Of a DNA stretch of 22,217 bases, positions 1 to 8,247 are shown in pieces. The notes under the pieces were generated by a model. The model searched no databases. It saw only the letters and a list, made by a program, of their open reading frames with translations, and had not been told where the DNA came from. The stretch is from Pseudomonadota bacterium (GTDB lineage Bacteria; Pseudomonadota; Gammaproteobacteria; Burkholderiales; Nitrosomonadaceae): positions 1 to 22,217 of the forward strand of contig JAFEEV010000203.1 of NCBI GenBank assembly GCA_018240935.1, given 5' to 3'. The translations under genes and the position numbers were made by a program. Numbering within the stretch: the stretch's first letter is position 1; each line of letters starts with the position of its first letter.

Positions 1-494
1 GGCAAACCGTCAGCACGGATCGCTTGCGCGGTCAGCAAGGCGTGGTTTAAACAACCGAGGCGCATGCCAACCACCAAAATCACCGGAAGATTTAATGCGC
101 GCGCCAGATCCGTGCCGGTTTGTTGCGCGTTGAGCGGCACCAAGAAACCGCCCGCGCCTTCGACGATGACAACATCCGCTTGGTTGCTGAGCGCTTGATA
201 GGCATGTTGAATAACGGCGAGATCGATATCGACACCGGCTTGTTGCGCGGCGATATGCGGTGAGACCGGCGGATCGAAGGCGTAAGGATTGACGTGTGCG
301 CGGGCAGCGCTGATGTTGCTGGCGGCGATCAGTTGTTCGACATCGTGCCAGCGGCCGCCTTCACTACCCGCCACCACCGGTTTCATGCCAATGGCTCTTT
401 TGCCCTGTGCGGCAAACGCGCGCAGTAGCGCGCAACTGATGGTGGTTTTGCCTACACCGGTATCTGTGCCGGTAACGAAATAGCCTTGCCCCAT
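1..494 (-). CDS. bioD: Dethiobiotin synthetase BioD (partial, C-terminus beyond left edge)
   Basis: ATP-dependent dethiobiotin synthetase, the penultimate step of biotin synthesis: it carboxylates 7,8-diaminopelargonate and closes the ureido ring in the cytoplasm. The first 164 residues are present. The start is the ATG at 494-492, giving MGQGYFVTGTDTGVGKT; the P-loop GTDTGVGKT is at residues 9-17. Further on are the family-typical segments GMKPV and VEGAGGFLVPL. Only one base separates the bioC stop from this start, so it is the last visible gene of the bio operon and is probably translationally coupled to bioC. The coding frame stays open to the left edge, so the missing part is cut off by the window and not degraded. 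Confidence 0.95.
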   Translation of the reverse strand, partial: MGQGYFVTGTDTGVGKTTISCALLRAFAAQGKRAIGMKPVVAGSEGGRWHDVEQLIAASNISAARAHVNPYAFDPPVSPHIAAQQAGVDIDLAVIQHAYQALSNQADVVIVEGAGGFLVPLNAQQTGTDLARALNLPVILVVGMRLGCLNHALLTAQAIRADGL

Positions 495-495
495 A

Positions 496-1374
496 TCAAG
501 GCGGCAATCCCAATTGCCGCCGCGTTTCCGGCGTCAGGATCGAGCGCGGATCGAACGGTTTCCAGGCATGGCCGTACACCACTTCAAACGTGGCTGGCAG
601 CTTGCCGTCGCGGCGCAGGGTTTCGTAGGCATCGAGCGCTTGCCGCCATTTGTTCTTACCCATCAATCCCTGGCGCCGCCCGTGGATCACGTTGTGCGCG
701 CCGATGGCTTTGAGGTCACGCATCACGCCGATCACGTCGTCGTAGGTCAGGGTGATGTATTCCATATCCATCACCGGCGTGGAAAAACGGTTATTCAGCA
801 GCAAATCGCCGATGTCGTGCATATCGGCGAAGCGGTTGACGTGCTGGTAGCCATCGACGCGCGCGAACGCCTGGCGCAGTTCCTTCAGCGTATCCGGGCC
901 GAAGGTGCTGAACATCAGCAGCCCGTCGGCGCGCAAGATGCGATGCATTTCGGCAAAGGTGCGATCCAGGTCATTGCACCATTGCAGCGCCAGATTCGAC
1001 CAGATCAGCCCGACACTTTCGTTCTTGAACGGCAGCTGTTCGATATCGCCGCACACGTAATCGCTGCGCTGCTGCAACGGCAGCAAGCGCTGCCACCAGG
1101 CGGTGTTGGGACGCGCGTGCATGAGCATCGCCCAGGCGATATCGAACGCAATCATGCGGCCTTGCGGGTAACGCTTGGCCAATTGCTGCGTGCCGTAACC
1201 GGTTCCGCTGCCGGCATCGAGAATGACATCCGGCTGGTATTTGATGTATTCCAGGCGCGCCAGCATGCGGTTGCTGATCTCGCGTTGCAGCACCGCCGCC
1301 TGGTCGTAGCTGTTTGCGGCACGCTCAAACGAGGCGCGCAGTTGTTTCTTATCAAGCGTTTGTTCGGAATTCAT
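496..1374 (-). CDS. bioC: Malonyl-ACP O-methyltransferase BioC
   Basis: SAM-dependent methyltransferase that methylates the free carboxyl of malonyl-ACP. This disguises it so that fatty acid synthase can build the pimeloyl moiety of biotin. The 292-residue protein has the class I Rossmann signature DAGSGTGYG at residues 53-61, an acidic residue at the end of beta-2 (AFDIA, near 78), and motif IV-like sequence IWSNLALQWC. The N-terminal KKQLRASFERAANSYDQAA stretch is typical of BioC. The ATG start lies inside the end of bioH, an overlap of 23 nt, so translation is likely coupled to bioH. Followed one base later by bioD. Length is slightly above the E. coli protein but normal for the family. 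Confidence 0.95.
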   Translation of the reverse strand: MNSEQTLDKKQLRASFERAANSYDQAAVLQREISNRMLARLEYIKYQPDVILDAGSGTGYGTQQLAKRYPQGRMIAFDIAWAMLMHARPNTAWWQRLLPLQQRSDYVCGDIEQLPFKNESVGLIWSNLALQWCNDLDRTFAEMHRILRADGLLMFSTFGPDTLKELRQAFARVDGYQHVNRFADMHDIGDLLLNNRFSTPVMDMEYITLTYDDVIGVMRDLKAIGAHNVIHGRRQGLMGKNKWRQALDAYETLRRDGKLPATFEVVYGHAWKPFDPRSILTPETRRQLGLPP

Positions 1375-2122
1375 TGAGATGCGCTACAAATTGTTCGGGG
1401 TAGGATAAAAACGGCGCATGGCCGCAGTGTTCGAACTTCACATACTGCGATTGCGGTAACTGCCGGTGCATCCAGTCGGCCGCCGCCGGATGCGTGATGA
1501 CATCATTAGCGCCGTGCATGATCAGCACCGGTTGGCGGATAGCGCCGATGTGGCCACGCAAATCGCTGTGCTGCAAAATTCGCAAGCCTTTTTCCAGCGC
1601 CATGGGATCCGGTTCGGCGCGTTGAAAAAAACTTTTGCGCAGTTGCGGCAGAATTTTGCTCGCATCGCGATCGCCGCTCATTTGCAGCGTCAGAAAGCGA
1701 TTGATCGTGCTGGCATAATTCAGTTTCAGGTTCTCTAAAAACATTTGCAGCAGCTTGCGATCCATGCCGAAGGTCCAATCGTCTTGCCAGGCAAAGCATG
1801 GCGTGGTCGAGATCAGTATCAGCTTTTCGACCTGCTGCGGCTGCTGCAATGCCAGTTGCATCGCCACCTGCCCGCCCAGCGACCAGCCGCCGAGCAAACA
1901 GCGTTCCGGCAGGATAGCGGCGGCGATCCCGGTCAGATGTTCGAGCGTTCCCGGCTCGCACGCCGGACTCAAACCGTGCCCGGGCAGATCAACCAGATGC
2001 AAACGGAAATGTTGCGCCAGCGCAGCGCGCACGCTGCTCCAGATGCCGCTGTGCATCGCCCAGCCGTGCAACAGCACCAGATCGGGACCCTGCCCGCACG
2101 CTTCGATATGCAGCGCGGTCAT
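1352..2122 (-). CDS. bioH: Pimeloyl-ACP methyl ester carboxylesterase BioH
   Basis: Alpha/beta hydrolase that removes the methyl ester from pimeloyl-ACP methyl ester, ending the synthesis of the pimeloyl chain. The frame is open upstream to 2353, but the ATG at 2122 is chosen: it gives a 256-residue protein of the family's usual length, and it forms an ATGA overlap with the bioF stop. The extra upstream codons would lie entirely inside bioF. The nucleophile elbow GWSLGG puts Ser at residue 81. Asp207 (HGAND) and His235 (HCGHAPF) complete the triad, matching the spacing known for E. coli BioH. The oxyanion-side segment LLHGWAMHSGIW is near residues 17-28. The 3' end overlaps bioC by 23 nt. Confidence 0.95.
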   Translation of the reverse strand: MTALHIEACGQGPDLVLLHGWAMHSGIWSSVRAALAQHFRLHLVDLPGHGLSPACEPGTLEHLTGIAAAILPERCLLGGWSLGGQVAMQLALQQPQQVEKLILISTTPCFAWQDDWTFGMDRKLLQMFLENLKLNYASTINRFLTLQMSGDRDASKILPQLRKSFFQRAEPDPMALEKGLRILQHSDLRGHIGAIRQPVLIMHGANDVITHPAAADWMHRQLPQSQYVKFEHCGHAPFLSYPEQFVAHLNEFRTNA

Positions 2123-3285
2123 GATTGCGCGGCCAGTTCGTGCAGGGCATCGGTCAGCCGCGCGATGTCTTGCGGCTGATGTGCGGCGGACAACGAAATA
2201 CGCAAGCGCGCCGCGCCTTGCGGCACCGTCGGCGGACGAATCGCCGGAACCAGTATGCCGCGCTCGCGCAATCCTTGGCTGATACGCACGGCTTCGGCGC
2301 TGCCGCCGATCAGCAGCGGTTGAATCGGGGTATCGGACGGCAACAGTTTCCACGGTAGCGATTGCAAGCCTTGTTTCAGTTGTACGATATGCTGCGCCAA
2401 TGCCTCACGGCGCCATTCGTCCTGTTCGATCAGCCGCAAACTGGTCAGCAATGCATGCGACAACGCCGGCGGTGTGGCGGTGGTATAGATGTAGCTGCGC
2501 GCCGACTGGATCAAGGTTTCGATGATGTCCGGCTGCGCCGCGACAAATGCGCCGGACACCCCGGCCGCCTTGCCGAGCGTCGCCATGTACACCACACGCG
2601 GCGAATGTACCGCCCGCTCCTCCGCCGCATGCAAGCTGCCGCGCCCTTGCCGCCCGAGTACGCCGAAACCGTGCGCATCGTCGAGTAGCAGCAGCGCATT
2701 GTAGCGCTCACACAGAGCGATCAGTCGCGCAATCGGTGCAATATCGCCTTCCATACTGAAGACCGCATCGGATATGATCAGCCTGCGCCGCGCCTGGGTC
2801 GCCGCCAGCCGTTTCTCCAGCACCACCAGATTGAGGTGCGGATAGCGGATGAATTTGGCGCGCGATAACAGCGCCGCATCGTTCAACGACGCATGATTGA
2901 GCTTGTCGGAAAAAACGGCATCGTCGCGCCCGGCCAGCGCGGTCACCACGCCGGTGTTCGCCATGTAGCCGGTAGAAAACAACAGCGCTTGCGGAAAACC
3001 GGTGAATGCCGCCGCCGCTTCTTCGAACCGATGATGCGCTGCCGAATGTCCATTAACCAGATGCGATGCGCCGGCGCCCACCCCGTAGCGCTGCATGCCT
3101 TCGCATACCGCTTGAATCAATGCCGGATGATTGGCCAGCCCGAGATAATCATTGCTGCTGAACGCCAGGTAACTCCGGCCATCGGCCGTGACATGACTGG
3201 CTTGCGGGCTGTCGACGATTTGCCTTACCCGCCGCAAGCCCTGCTGCTCGCGGATGCGCAGTTGTCCGGCCAGATCGGAAAACAT
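2119..3285 (-). CDS. bioF: 8-amino-7-oxononanoate synthase BioF
   Basis: PLP-dependent alpha-oxoamine synthase that condenses pimeloyl-ACP with L-alanine to 8-amino-7-oxononanoate, the first step of ring assembly. The protein has 388 residues, the normal family length. Visible landmarks are SSNDYLGLA (43-51), GAGASHLVNG (70-79), the PLP-contact segment LLDDAHGFGVLG (200-211) and the Schiff-base lysine in YMATLGKAAG, Lys239. The start codon directly abuts the bioB stop codon, and its own stop overlaps the bioH start (ATGA). Second gene of the operon. Confidence 0.96.
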   Translation of the reverse strand: MFSDLAGQLRIREQQGLRRVRQIVDSPQASHVTADGRSYLAFSSNDYLGLANHPALIQAVCEGMQRYGVGAGASHLVNGHSAAHHRFEEAAAAFTGFPQALLFSTGYMANTGVVTALAGRDDAVFSDKLNHASLNDAALLSRAKFIRYPHLNLVVLEKRLAATQARRRLIISDAVFSMEGDIAPIARLIALCERYNALLLLDDAHGFGVLGRQGRGSLHAAEERAVHSPRVVYMATLGKAAGVSGAFVAAQPDIIETLIQSARSYIYTTATPPALSHALLTSLRLIEQDEWRREALAQHIVQLKQGLQSLPWKLLPSDTPIQPLLIGGSAEAVRISQGLRERGILVPAIRPPTVPQGAARLRISLSAAHQPQDIARLTDALHELAAQS

Positions 3286-4299
3286 TTACGACAGTGCGCG
3301 CAGCCCCAGTTTATCCAGCAGCGCCCGGTCGCGATCGGTTTCCGGATTTGAAGTCGTCAGCAACTTGTCGCCGTAGAAGATCGAATTGGCTCCGGCGAGA
3401 AAACACAGCGCCTGAACTGCATCGGACATTTCCTGACGGCCTGCGGATAGCCGCACCATGGCTTTCGGCATGGTGATCCGCGCCGCAGCAATGGTGCGTA
3501 CGAACTCGAGCGGATCCAATTCCTCCGTACCATACAGCGGCGTACCCTTGACCTGCACCAGATGATTGATCGGCACCGATTCCGGGTAAGGATTCAGGTT
3601 TGCCAATTGCGCGATCAGGCCGGCGCGCGCGCGGCGCGTTTCGCCCATACCAACGATACCGCCGCAGCACACGTTGATACCGGCATCGCGTACTTCCTGC
3701 AGCGTATCGAGGCGATCCTGATACTGCCGCGTGGTAATGATTTCCTCATAATATTCCGGCGCGGTATCGAGATTGTGGTTGTAGTAATCCAGACCGGCTT
3801 CGCCGAGCTGCTGCGCCTGACCTGGTTTCAATAGACCCAGGGTGGCGCAGGTTTCCATGCCGAGCGATTTGACCGCGCGCACCATCTCGGTCATTTTTTC
3901 GATGTCGCGCTGTTTCGGTCCGCGCCATGCCGCGCCCATGCAAAACCGCGACGCGCCTTTGGCCTTTGCCGCAGACGCCGCGGTGACCACTTCGTCCAGC
4001 GACAACATATCCTGATTTTCAACCCCGGTGTGATAGCGCGCGGCTTGCGGACAATAACCGCAATCCTCGGGACAGCCGCCGGTTTTGACCGAAATCAGCG
4101 TCGATAACTGCACACCGTTGGCATCGTGAAATTGGCGGTGCACCGTTTGGGCGCGAAAAAGCAGGTCGTTAAACGGTGCATTTAGCAACGCTTCAATGTC
4201 CGCTACGCTCCAAACCGCTGCATCGTGCAACTTTCCGGTTTTACTTCTCAGTTCGTTTTGTATTTCGCTGTTTGCCGGTGAATCCCAGTTCATATTCAT
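3286..4299 (-). CDS. bioB: Biotin synthase BioB (radical SAM)
   Basis: Radical SAM enzyme that inserts sulfur into dethiobiotin, using a [4Fe-4S] cluster for 5'-deoxyadenosyl radical formation and a [2Fe-2S] cluster as the sulfur source. The 337-residue protein carries the radical SAM motif CxxxCxxC at Cys76, Cys80 and Cys83 (GGCPEDCGYC). Typical BioB segments follow: FCMGAAWRGP, ETCATLGLL, YNHNLDTAPEYY and the N-VPINHL-like SVPINHLVQVKGTPL. An AAGG Shine-Dalgarno-like run lies just upstream. It sits better spaced for the second ATG (4293) than for the first (4299), so the true start could be two codons later. First gene of the bio operon, divergent from comF. Confidence 0.96.
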   Translation of the reverse strand: MNMNWDSPANSEIQNELRSKTGKLHDAAVWSVADIEALLNAPFNDLLFRAQTVHRQFHDANGVQLSTLISVKTGGCPEDCGYCPQAARYHTGVENQDMLSLDEVVTAASAAKAKGASRFCMGAAWRGPKQRDIEKMTEMVRAVKSLGMETCATLGLLKPGQAQQLGEAGLDYYNHNLDTAPEYYEEIITTRQYQDRLDTLQEVRDAGINVCCGGIVGMGETRRARAGLIAQLANLNPYPESVPINHLVQVKGTPLYGTEELDPLEFVRTIAAARITMPKAMVRLSAGRQEMSDAVQALCFLAGANSIFYGDKLLTTSNPETDRDRALLDKLGLRALS

Positions 4300-4311
4300 T
4301 TACCTTTAAAT

Positions 4312-4325
4312 GCTATAGCGATCGC
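4312..4325. promoter_or_regulatory. Overlapping 8-bp palindromes in the bioB-comF divergent gap
   Basis: Two perfect 8-bp palindromes overlap here: GCTATAGC (4312-4319) and GCGATCGC (4318-4325). They lie 13-26 bases upstream of the bioB start, in the only intergenic space that can hold the bio operon promoter. They could be an operator, but they do not match a biotin regulator site I recognise (BioR- or BirA-type), and short palindromes also arise by chance. No convincing -35/-10 pair was found for either bioB or comF in this roughly 115-base gap. Confidence 0.2.
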
Positions 4326-4414
4326 GCTGTTTGCCGATAGCCTTCGATGATCAAGAATGGTGTCAGTGCCGCTTATTTTACCACCGACGATTTTTACACA
4401 ATGGATTAAATACG

Positions 4415-5110
4415 ATGCTTATCCGGACACAGAAAAGCTGCCTGCTTTGCGGTGCGATTACCGGCGGGGATTTTTGCCCAGCCTGTTACCGCGATTTGCC
4501 GCAACTGCCCGCCAGCCATTGTCCTGTTTGCCTGTGGCCGGTGCCTGCCAACGAAATCTGCGGCAGCTGCCTGAAGAAACCGCCGGCATTCACACGCACG
4601 CTGGCGGCGCTGCGCTATACCTTTCCTGCCGATGCGCTGATTCACGCGTTAAAATATCAAACCCAGCTGGCCATCGCGCCGGTTCTTGCCGATCTATTCA
4701 TTGCCCGGCTGGAAACAGCGGAATCGCTGCCCGATGTCATCGTGCCGATGCCGCTGCATCCGATCCGGCTGCGCGAACGCGGATTCAATCAGGCGATGGA
4801 AATCAGCCGCAGGATCGCGAAACAAACGGGCATTGCCTTGCTGCCGGACGGTTGCAGCCGCATCAAGCATACCTTGCCGCAAACCGGATTACCGTGGAAA
4901 GAGCGGCAAAAAAATATCCGCCGGGCTTTTAGTTGTAAAATAGATGTGTCCGGCAAACATGTTGCGATCGTCGATGACGTCATGACCACCGGCGCGACCC
5001 TGAATGAATTGGCGCAAGTATTGCGCCGCCGGGGCGCTACTGAAATCAGCAACTGGGTTATCGCCAGAACCCTGCCGGGAATCCATCCATTAGGCCCTTA
5101 TACTTTTTAA
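4415..5110 (+). CDS. comF: ComF family phosphoribosyltransferase-like competence protein
   Basis: ComF-like protein associated with DNA uptake in natural transformation. The C-terminal half is a phosphoribosyltransferase fold. The start chosen is the ATG at 4415 (231 residues), giving the family-typical beginning LIRTQKSCLLCG. The open frame extends 28 codons further upstream (to 4331), but that part has no family character. Four CxxC pairs, at residues 9/12, 21/24, 36/39 and 49/52, suggest zinc ribbons. RERGFNQA (120-127) and the PRPP-loop motif VDDVMTTGAT (186-195) define the PRTase part. The stop is eight bases before trmL, so the two are probably co-transcribed. Its exact biochemical role is unresolved in the family; the type IV pilus operon downstream fits a transformation role (inference). 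Confidence 0.88.
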   Translation: MLIRTQKSCLLCGAITGGDFCPACYRDLPQLPASHCPVCLWPVPANEICGSCLKKPPAFTRTLAALRYTFPADALIHALKYQTQLAIAPVLADLFIARLETAESLPDVIVPMPLHPIRLRERGFNQAMEISRRIAKQTGIALLPDGCSRIKHTLPQTGLPWKERQKNIRRAFSCKIDVSGKHVAIVDDVMTTGATLNELAQVLRRRGATEISNWVIARTLPGIHPLGPYTF

Positions 5111-5118
5111 CTCACCGC

Positions 5119-5583
5119 ATGTTTCATATCGTTTTGCATCAACCGGAAATTCCGCCCAATACGGGCAACATCATCCGCCTGTGCGCCAATACCGGCACAC
5201 AACTTCATTTGGTCAAGCCGCTCGGCTTTCCGCTGCAGGATAAGCAACTAATCCGAGCCGGCCTGGATTACCACGAATTTACTTCCATTCAAGTGCATGA
5301 AAACTGGGCGGCGTGCCATCAGATCCTGCAAGGACACCGCCTGTTTGCGATCACGACGAAAGGAAAACAGCGTTACGATCAGGTGGCGTATGCTGCGGGG
5401 GATGTGTTTCTGTTTGGCTCGGAGAGCTGCGGCCTGCCCGCTCACCTCATGGATACTTTTCCGGAACCGCACCGTCTCCGGGTGCCGATGGTGGCAACCA
5501 GCCGCAGTTTGAATCTATCGAACGCCGTTGCCGTCGTGGTTTATGAAGCATGGCGGCAAATGGGATTTCCGTCGGGGCAATAG
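5119..5583 (+). CDS. trmL: tRNA (cytidine(34)/uridine(34)-2'-O)-methyltransferase TrmL
   Basis: SPOUT-class methyltransferase that 2'-O-methylates the wobble base of tRNA-Leu isoacceptors, using SAM bound in a trefoil knot. The protein is 154 residues, the compact single-domain length of TrmL. Family landmarks are HQPEIPPNTGNIIRLCANTG at the N-terminus, FGSESCGLP in the knot (about 99-107) and the C-terminal RSLNLSNAVAVVVYEAWRQ-type ending (about 128-146). Start ATG at 5119 is eight bases after comF. Its stop is only seven bases from the pilQ stop on the opposite strand, with no hairpin between them. Confidence 0.95.
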   Translation: MFHIVLHQPEIPPNTGNIIRLCANTGTQLHLVKPLGFPLQDKQLIRAGLDYHEFTSIQVHENWAACHQILQGHRLFAITTKGKQRYDQVAYAAGDVFLFGSESCGLPAHLMDTFPEPHRLRVPMVATSRSLNLSNAVAVVVYEAWRQMGFPSGQ

Positions 5584-5590
5584 CTTGTGA

Positions 5591-7696
5591 CTACTGCAAA
5601 TTGAGATTCTCGCTCAAAATGCGCGGCGTCACGAAAATCAGCAATTCGCGTTTGTTATCCACTTTCGTAGTATTGCGGAAAACATACCCCAGCACCGGAA
5701 TATCGCCCAGCATCGGCACCTTGTTCACCACTTCGTTCTCAGTGCGGTCGAAAATACCGCCAATGACAACGGTTCCGCCATTCTCGACGAGAATCTTGGT
5801 CGTCACCGACTTGGTATTGATCGGCGGCGGCAGGAATTGATTGATCGGCGTGCCGATTTTGTCCTGATTGACGTTCAATTCCATATCGATCTGGCCATTG
5901 TAGGTAATCAGCGGTTTCACTTTCAACCGCAACGTGGCATCCATGAAACGGATACTGGTTGCGCCGCTGCTGGTTGCTTGCTGATACGGCACCCGGTCGC
6001 CCTGTTCGATAATCGCTTCTACGCCATGCGCGGTAACCACGCGCGGACTCGCGATGATCCGCCCTCTTTGATCGGTCTCCAAAGCGGATAATTCAAGATT
6101 GATCAGCCGGTTATTGTTAATCTTCAGCAAACTCAAGCCCAGTGCGGCGGGACCGCCCAGTAAGCCGGTCGCTGCCGCTGCGGGCAGATTCACATTCAGA
6201 TTATCTCCCCCCGATGCCGATCCTCCACCCGCGAGTGTGCTCGAGTTAGCCAAGTTGCCTGAAATACCGAGTCCATAACTTCCCAGATTGTTTGCGTTCT
6301 GAATCCCGAAGCGCGCCCCCAGATTCCGGCTGAATTGATCCGTCGCTTCCACAATACGCGCTTCGATCATGACTTGCCGTTCAAAAACATCCAGTTTTTG
6401 AATGCGCTTTCTGATCTCTTCCAATCTGGACGGAATATCGGTAACCGTGACGGTATTGCTGATGTCATCCAGATTGATCGTGCCGCGTTTGCTGAGCATG
6501 CTTTCGAACGACATCGAATTGACCCGGCGGTGATTCAGGCGAAAAATTTCGGAGCGCAGCGGCTCCATATCGGCAATTTGCATTTTCGCTTCCACGTCGA
6601 GCAATTCCCGGTCCGCCATTTCCTTGCGCGGCGCGACAAAAATAACATTACCGGTCTGGCGCTTATCCAGTCCGTGCGCTTGCAGCACGATGTCCAGCGC
6701 ATGATCCCAGGGCACATCTTTGAGCCGCAGCGTAAGATTGCCCGCAACGGAATCGCTGGCAATGATATTCAGATTGGTAAAATCGGCGATGACTTGCAAT
6801 ACCGCGCGCACTTCCACGTCCTGGAAATTGAGCGATAGCCGTTCACCGGTGTATCCGCCATTGGCGCGTTTCTTTTTCGCTTGTTCTTCTTCATCTTCGC
6901 TCAGTGCCCGGACTTCCAGAACAAACCGGGTACCGGATTGCCGCGCGGAATGCTCCCATCGTCCGCCCGCTTTGACATGCATGCGGACATTATTGCCTTT
7001 CTTCGAGGTTTCGATGGTATGAACGGGCGTTGCAAAGTCGACGACATCAAAGCGCCTTCTCAGACTGCCGGGTAGCACGGTATCGACGAATTCAACGAAA
7101 ATATCGTTGTTTTGCAGTTGCACATCGACGCTGGCGCCGGGTTTCGTCATATCAACCTCGATTCGCCCTTCGCCGTTCGCGCCGCGCCGGAAATCAATAT
7201 CCTGCAAACTATTCATTTGCTGATTCGGAGTCTCCTCCGCAAAGCGCACCTCTGAAGTTGCAACCGGACTCTCTTGCACACTGACCAGTTTGATATAGAG
7301 AATATTGTCTTGCGCACTGATATCGTGCCGCATCAGTCTCGCCAAATTCAACACCAGCCGGGTGCGATCCCCGACCTGCACGATGTTGATGCTGCGCAAA
7401 TCACCTTCGGCGGCTTCCTGCACATTTTTGCCCAAGCCGTTGGCGACCCGATAAAGGTCAAAATAAATGCGATGCGGATTATCCAGCACAACACCCGGCG
7501 GCAGTGCCGGTAACGGCCGATCCAAAGTAAGCTTGGCGATGACTTCGCCATTCTGGAACGTGGAGATATCGATGAAACGGATGCTATTGCTATCGGGCGG
7601 TGCTTCCGCAGTTATCGTTTGTTGTGCAAGAACCGCAGTCGCAAAACAAATCAACAGTGCTGCTAATACGATGTTGAGACCATATCTTTTCATCAT
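5591..7696 (-). CDS. pilQ: Type IV pilus secretin PilQ
   Basis: Outer-membrane secretin through which type IV pili are extruded. It also admits DNA in transformable bacteria. The 701-residue protein has a signal peptide (hydrophobic run 8-23, likely cleavage after AVLA at 24). Next come two AMIN-type peptidoglycan-binding domains (about 38-135 and 163-265), an acidic/lysine-rich linker (267-278), an STN/N0 domain (about 285-355), an N1-like domain (380-440) and the secretin core (about 445-695). The C-terminal signature VPMLGDIPVLGYVF is at 660-673. Residues about 465-525 are Gly/Asn/Ala/Ser-rich, probably a lumen or gate loop of variable length. The start could be either of two adjacent ATGs (7696 or 7693). 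Last gene of pilMNOPQ. Confidence 0.96.
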   Translation of the reverse strand: MMKRYGLNIVLAALLICFATAVLAQQTITAEAPPDSNSIRFIDISTFQNGEVIAKLTLDRPLPALPPGVVLDNPHRIYFDLYRVANGLGKNVQEAAEGDLRSINIVQVGDRTRLVLNLARLMRHDISAQDNILYIKLVSVQESPVATSEVRFAEETPNQQMNSLQDIDFRRGANGEGRIEVDMTKPGASVDVQLQNNDIFVEFVDTVLPGSLRRRFDVVDFATPVHTIETSKKGNNVRMHVKAGGRWEHSARQSGTRFVLEVRALSEDEEEQAKKKRANGGYTGERLSLNFQDVEVRAVLQVIADFTNLNIIASDSVAGNLTLRLKDVPWDHALDIVLQAHGLDKRQTGNVIFVAPRKEMADRELLDVEAKMQIADMEPLRSEIFRLNHRRVNSMSFESMLSKRGTINLDDISNTVTVTDIPSRLEEIRKRIQKLDVFERQVMIEARIVEATDQFSRNLGARFGIQNANNLGSYGLGISGNLANSSTLAGGGSASGGDNLNVNLPAAAATGLLGGPAALGLSLLKINNNRLINLELSALETDQRGRIIASPRVVTAHGVEAIIEQGDRVPYQQATSSGATSIRFMDATLRLKVKPLITYNGQIDMELNVNQDKIGTPINQFLPPPINTKSVTTKILVENGGTVVIGGIFDRTENEVVNKVPMLGDIPVLGYVFRNTTKVDNKRELLIFVTPRILSENLNLQ

Positions 7697-7723
7697 TATT
7701 GGTAGCTTTATGGTTGTTTTATT

Positions 7724-8245
7724 TTAATTTTTCAGCATAAGTGCACTTGTTTTCTCAGTCCATTCATTTACGCCATCTTGCACAATCTCCCGTAGTTGAA
7801 CTTCCGATTCCGATATATGGTTAATTTTCCCGAAATTCTGCCCTAGATAATTACCGACTTGCACACGATACAAGGTACCGTCCGGTGATTTAATCACAGC
7901 AAAAATCTTATCGTGCTGCTGCAACGTGCCAACCATCAACAGGCTTTCCAGCGGATAGGACTCCAGCACTTCCTTGCGCCGCGTTAAGTCCGGCTGAATT
8001 CCGCTGCCGGCCGGTTGCACATGATCATTTTTCCGCGGTACAAAAGGGCTGGGCAGATCAAAAGCCTGATAGGTAAAATATTGATGCGGCCTGATTTCAG
8101 GCAAAGGGTCGACCTGACTTTGCAAACCTTCTCCGGCACTTTGAACGAATGCCTCCAGATCGTTAAAGCCGTTCTGACTGCAAGCAGTCAGCACCGTCAA
8201 AGGCAGTATTGCAAGCAACATCGGCAGACAGCGGTTTGTGGTCAT
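7724..8245 (-). CDS. pilP: Type IV pilus inner-membrane lipoprotein PilP
   Basis: Pilotin-like lipoprotein that links the PilN/PilO inner-membrane complex to the N0 domain of the PilQ secretin. The 173-residue protein starts with a lipoprotein signal whose lipobox LTAC places the lipidated cysteine at residue 22. A probably disordered linker follows (about 25-80), then a compact beta domain (about 85-155) with LMVGTLQQHDKIFAVIKSPDG and VQVGNYLGQNFGKI, characteristic of PilP. Two bases separate it from pilO; an AAGG ribosome-binding sequence lies within the end of pilO. 27 bases separate its stop from the pilQ start. Confidence 0.94.
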   Translation of the reverse strand: MTTNRCLPMLLAILPLTVLTACSQNGFNDLEAFVQSAGEGLQSQVDPLPEIRPHQYFTYQAFDLPSPFVPRKNDHVQPAGSGIQPDLTRRKEVLESYPLESLLMVGTLQQHDKIFAVIKSPDGTLYRVQVGNYLGQNFGKINHISESEVQLREIVQDGVNEWTEKTSALMLKN

Positions 8246-8247
8246 GG

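Noticed and set aside
514..1377. Long plus-strand open frame opposite bioC (287 codons)
   Set aside because: It is the antisense shadow of a well-supported BioC gene. Its translation is rich in His/Arg/Gln with no domain character, a common result of GC-rich codon use on the other strand.
2123..2353. Upstream extension of bioH by 77 codons
   Set aside because: It lies wholly inside bioF in another frame and is Arg/Ala-rich. The ATGA junction and standard length support the start at 2122.
4331..4414. N-terminal extension of comF by 28 codons
   Set aside because: The ATG at 4415 gives the typical ComF N-terminus and length. The extension has no recognisable character and would occupy the bioB-comF promoter gap.
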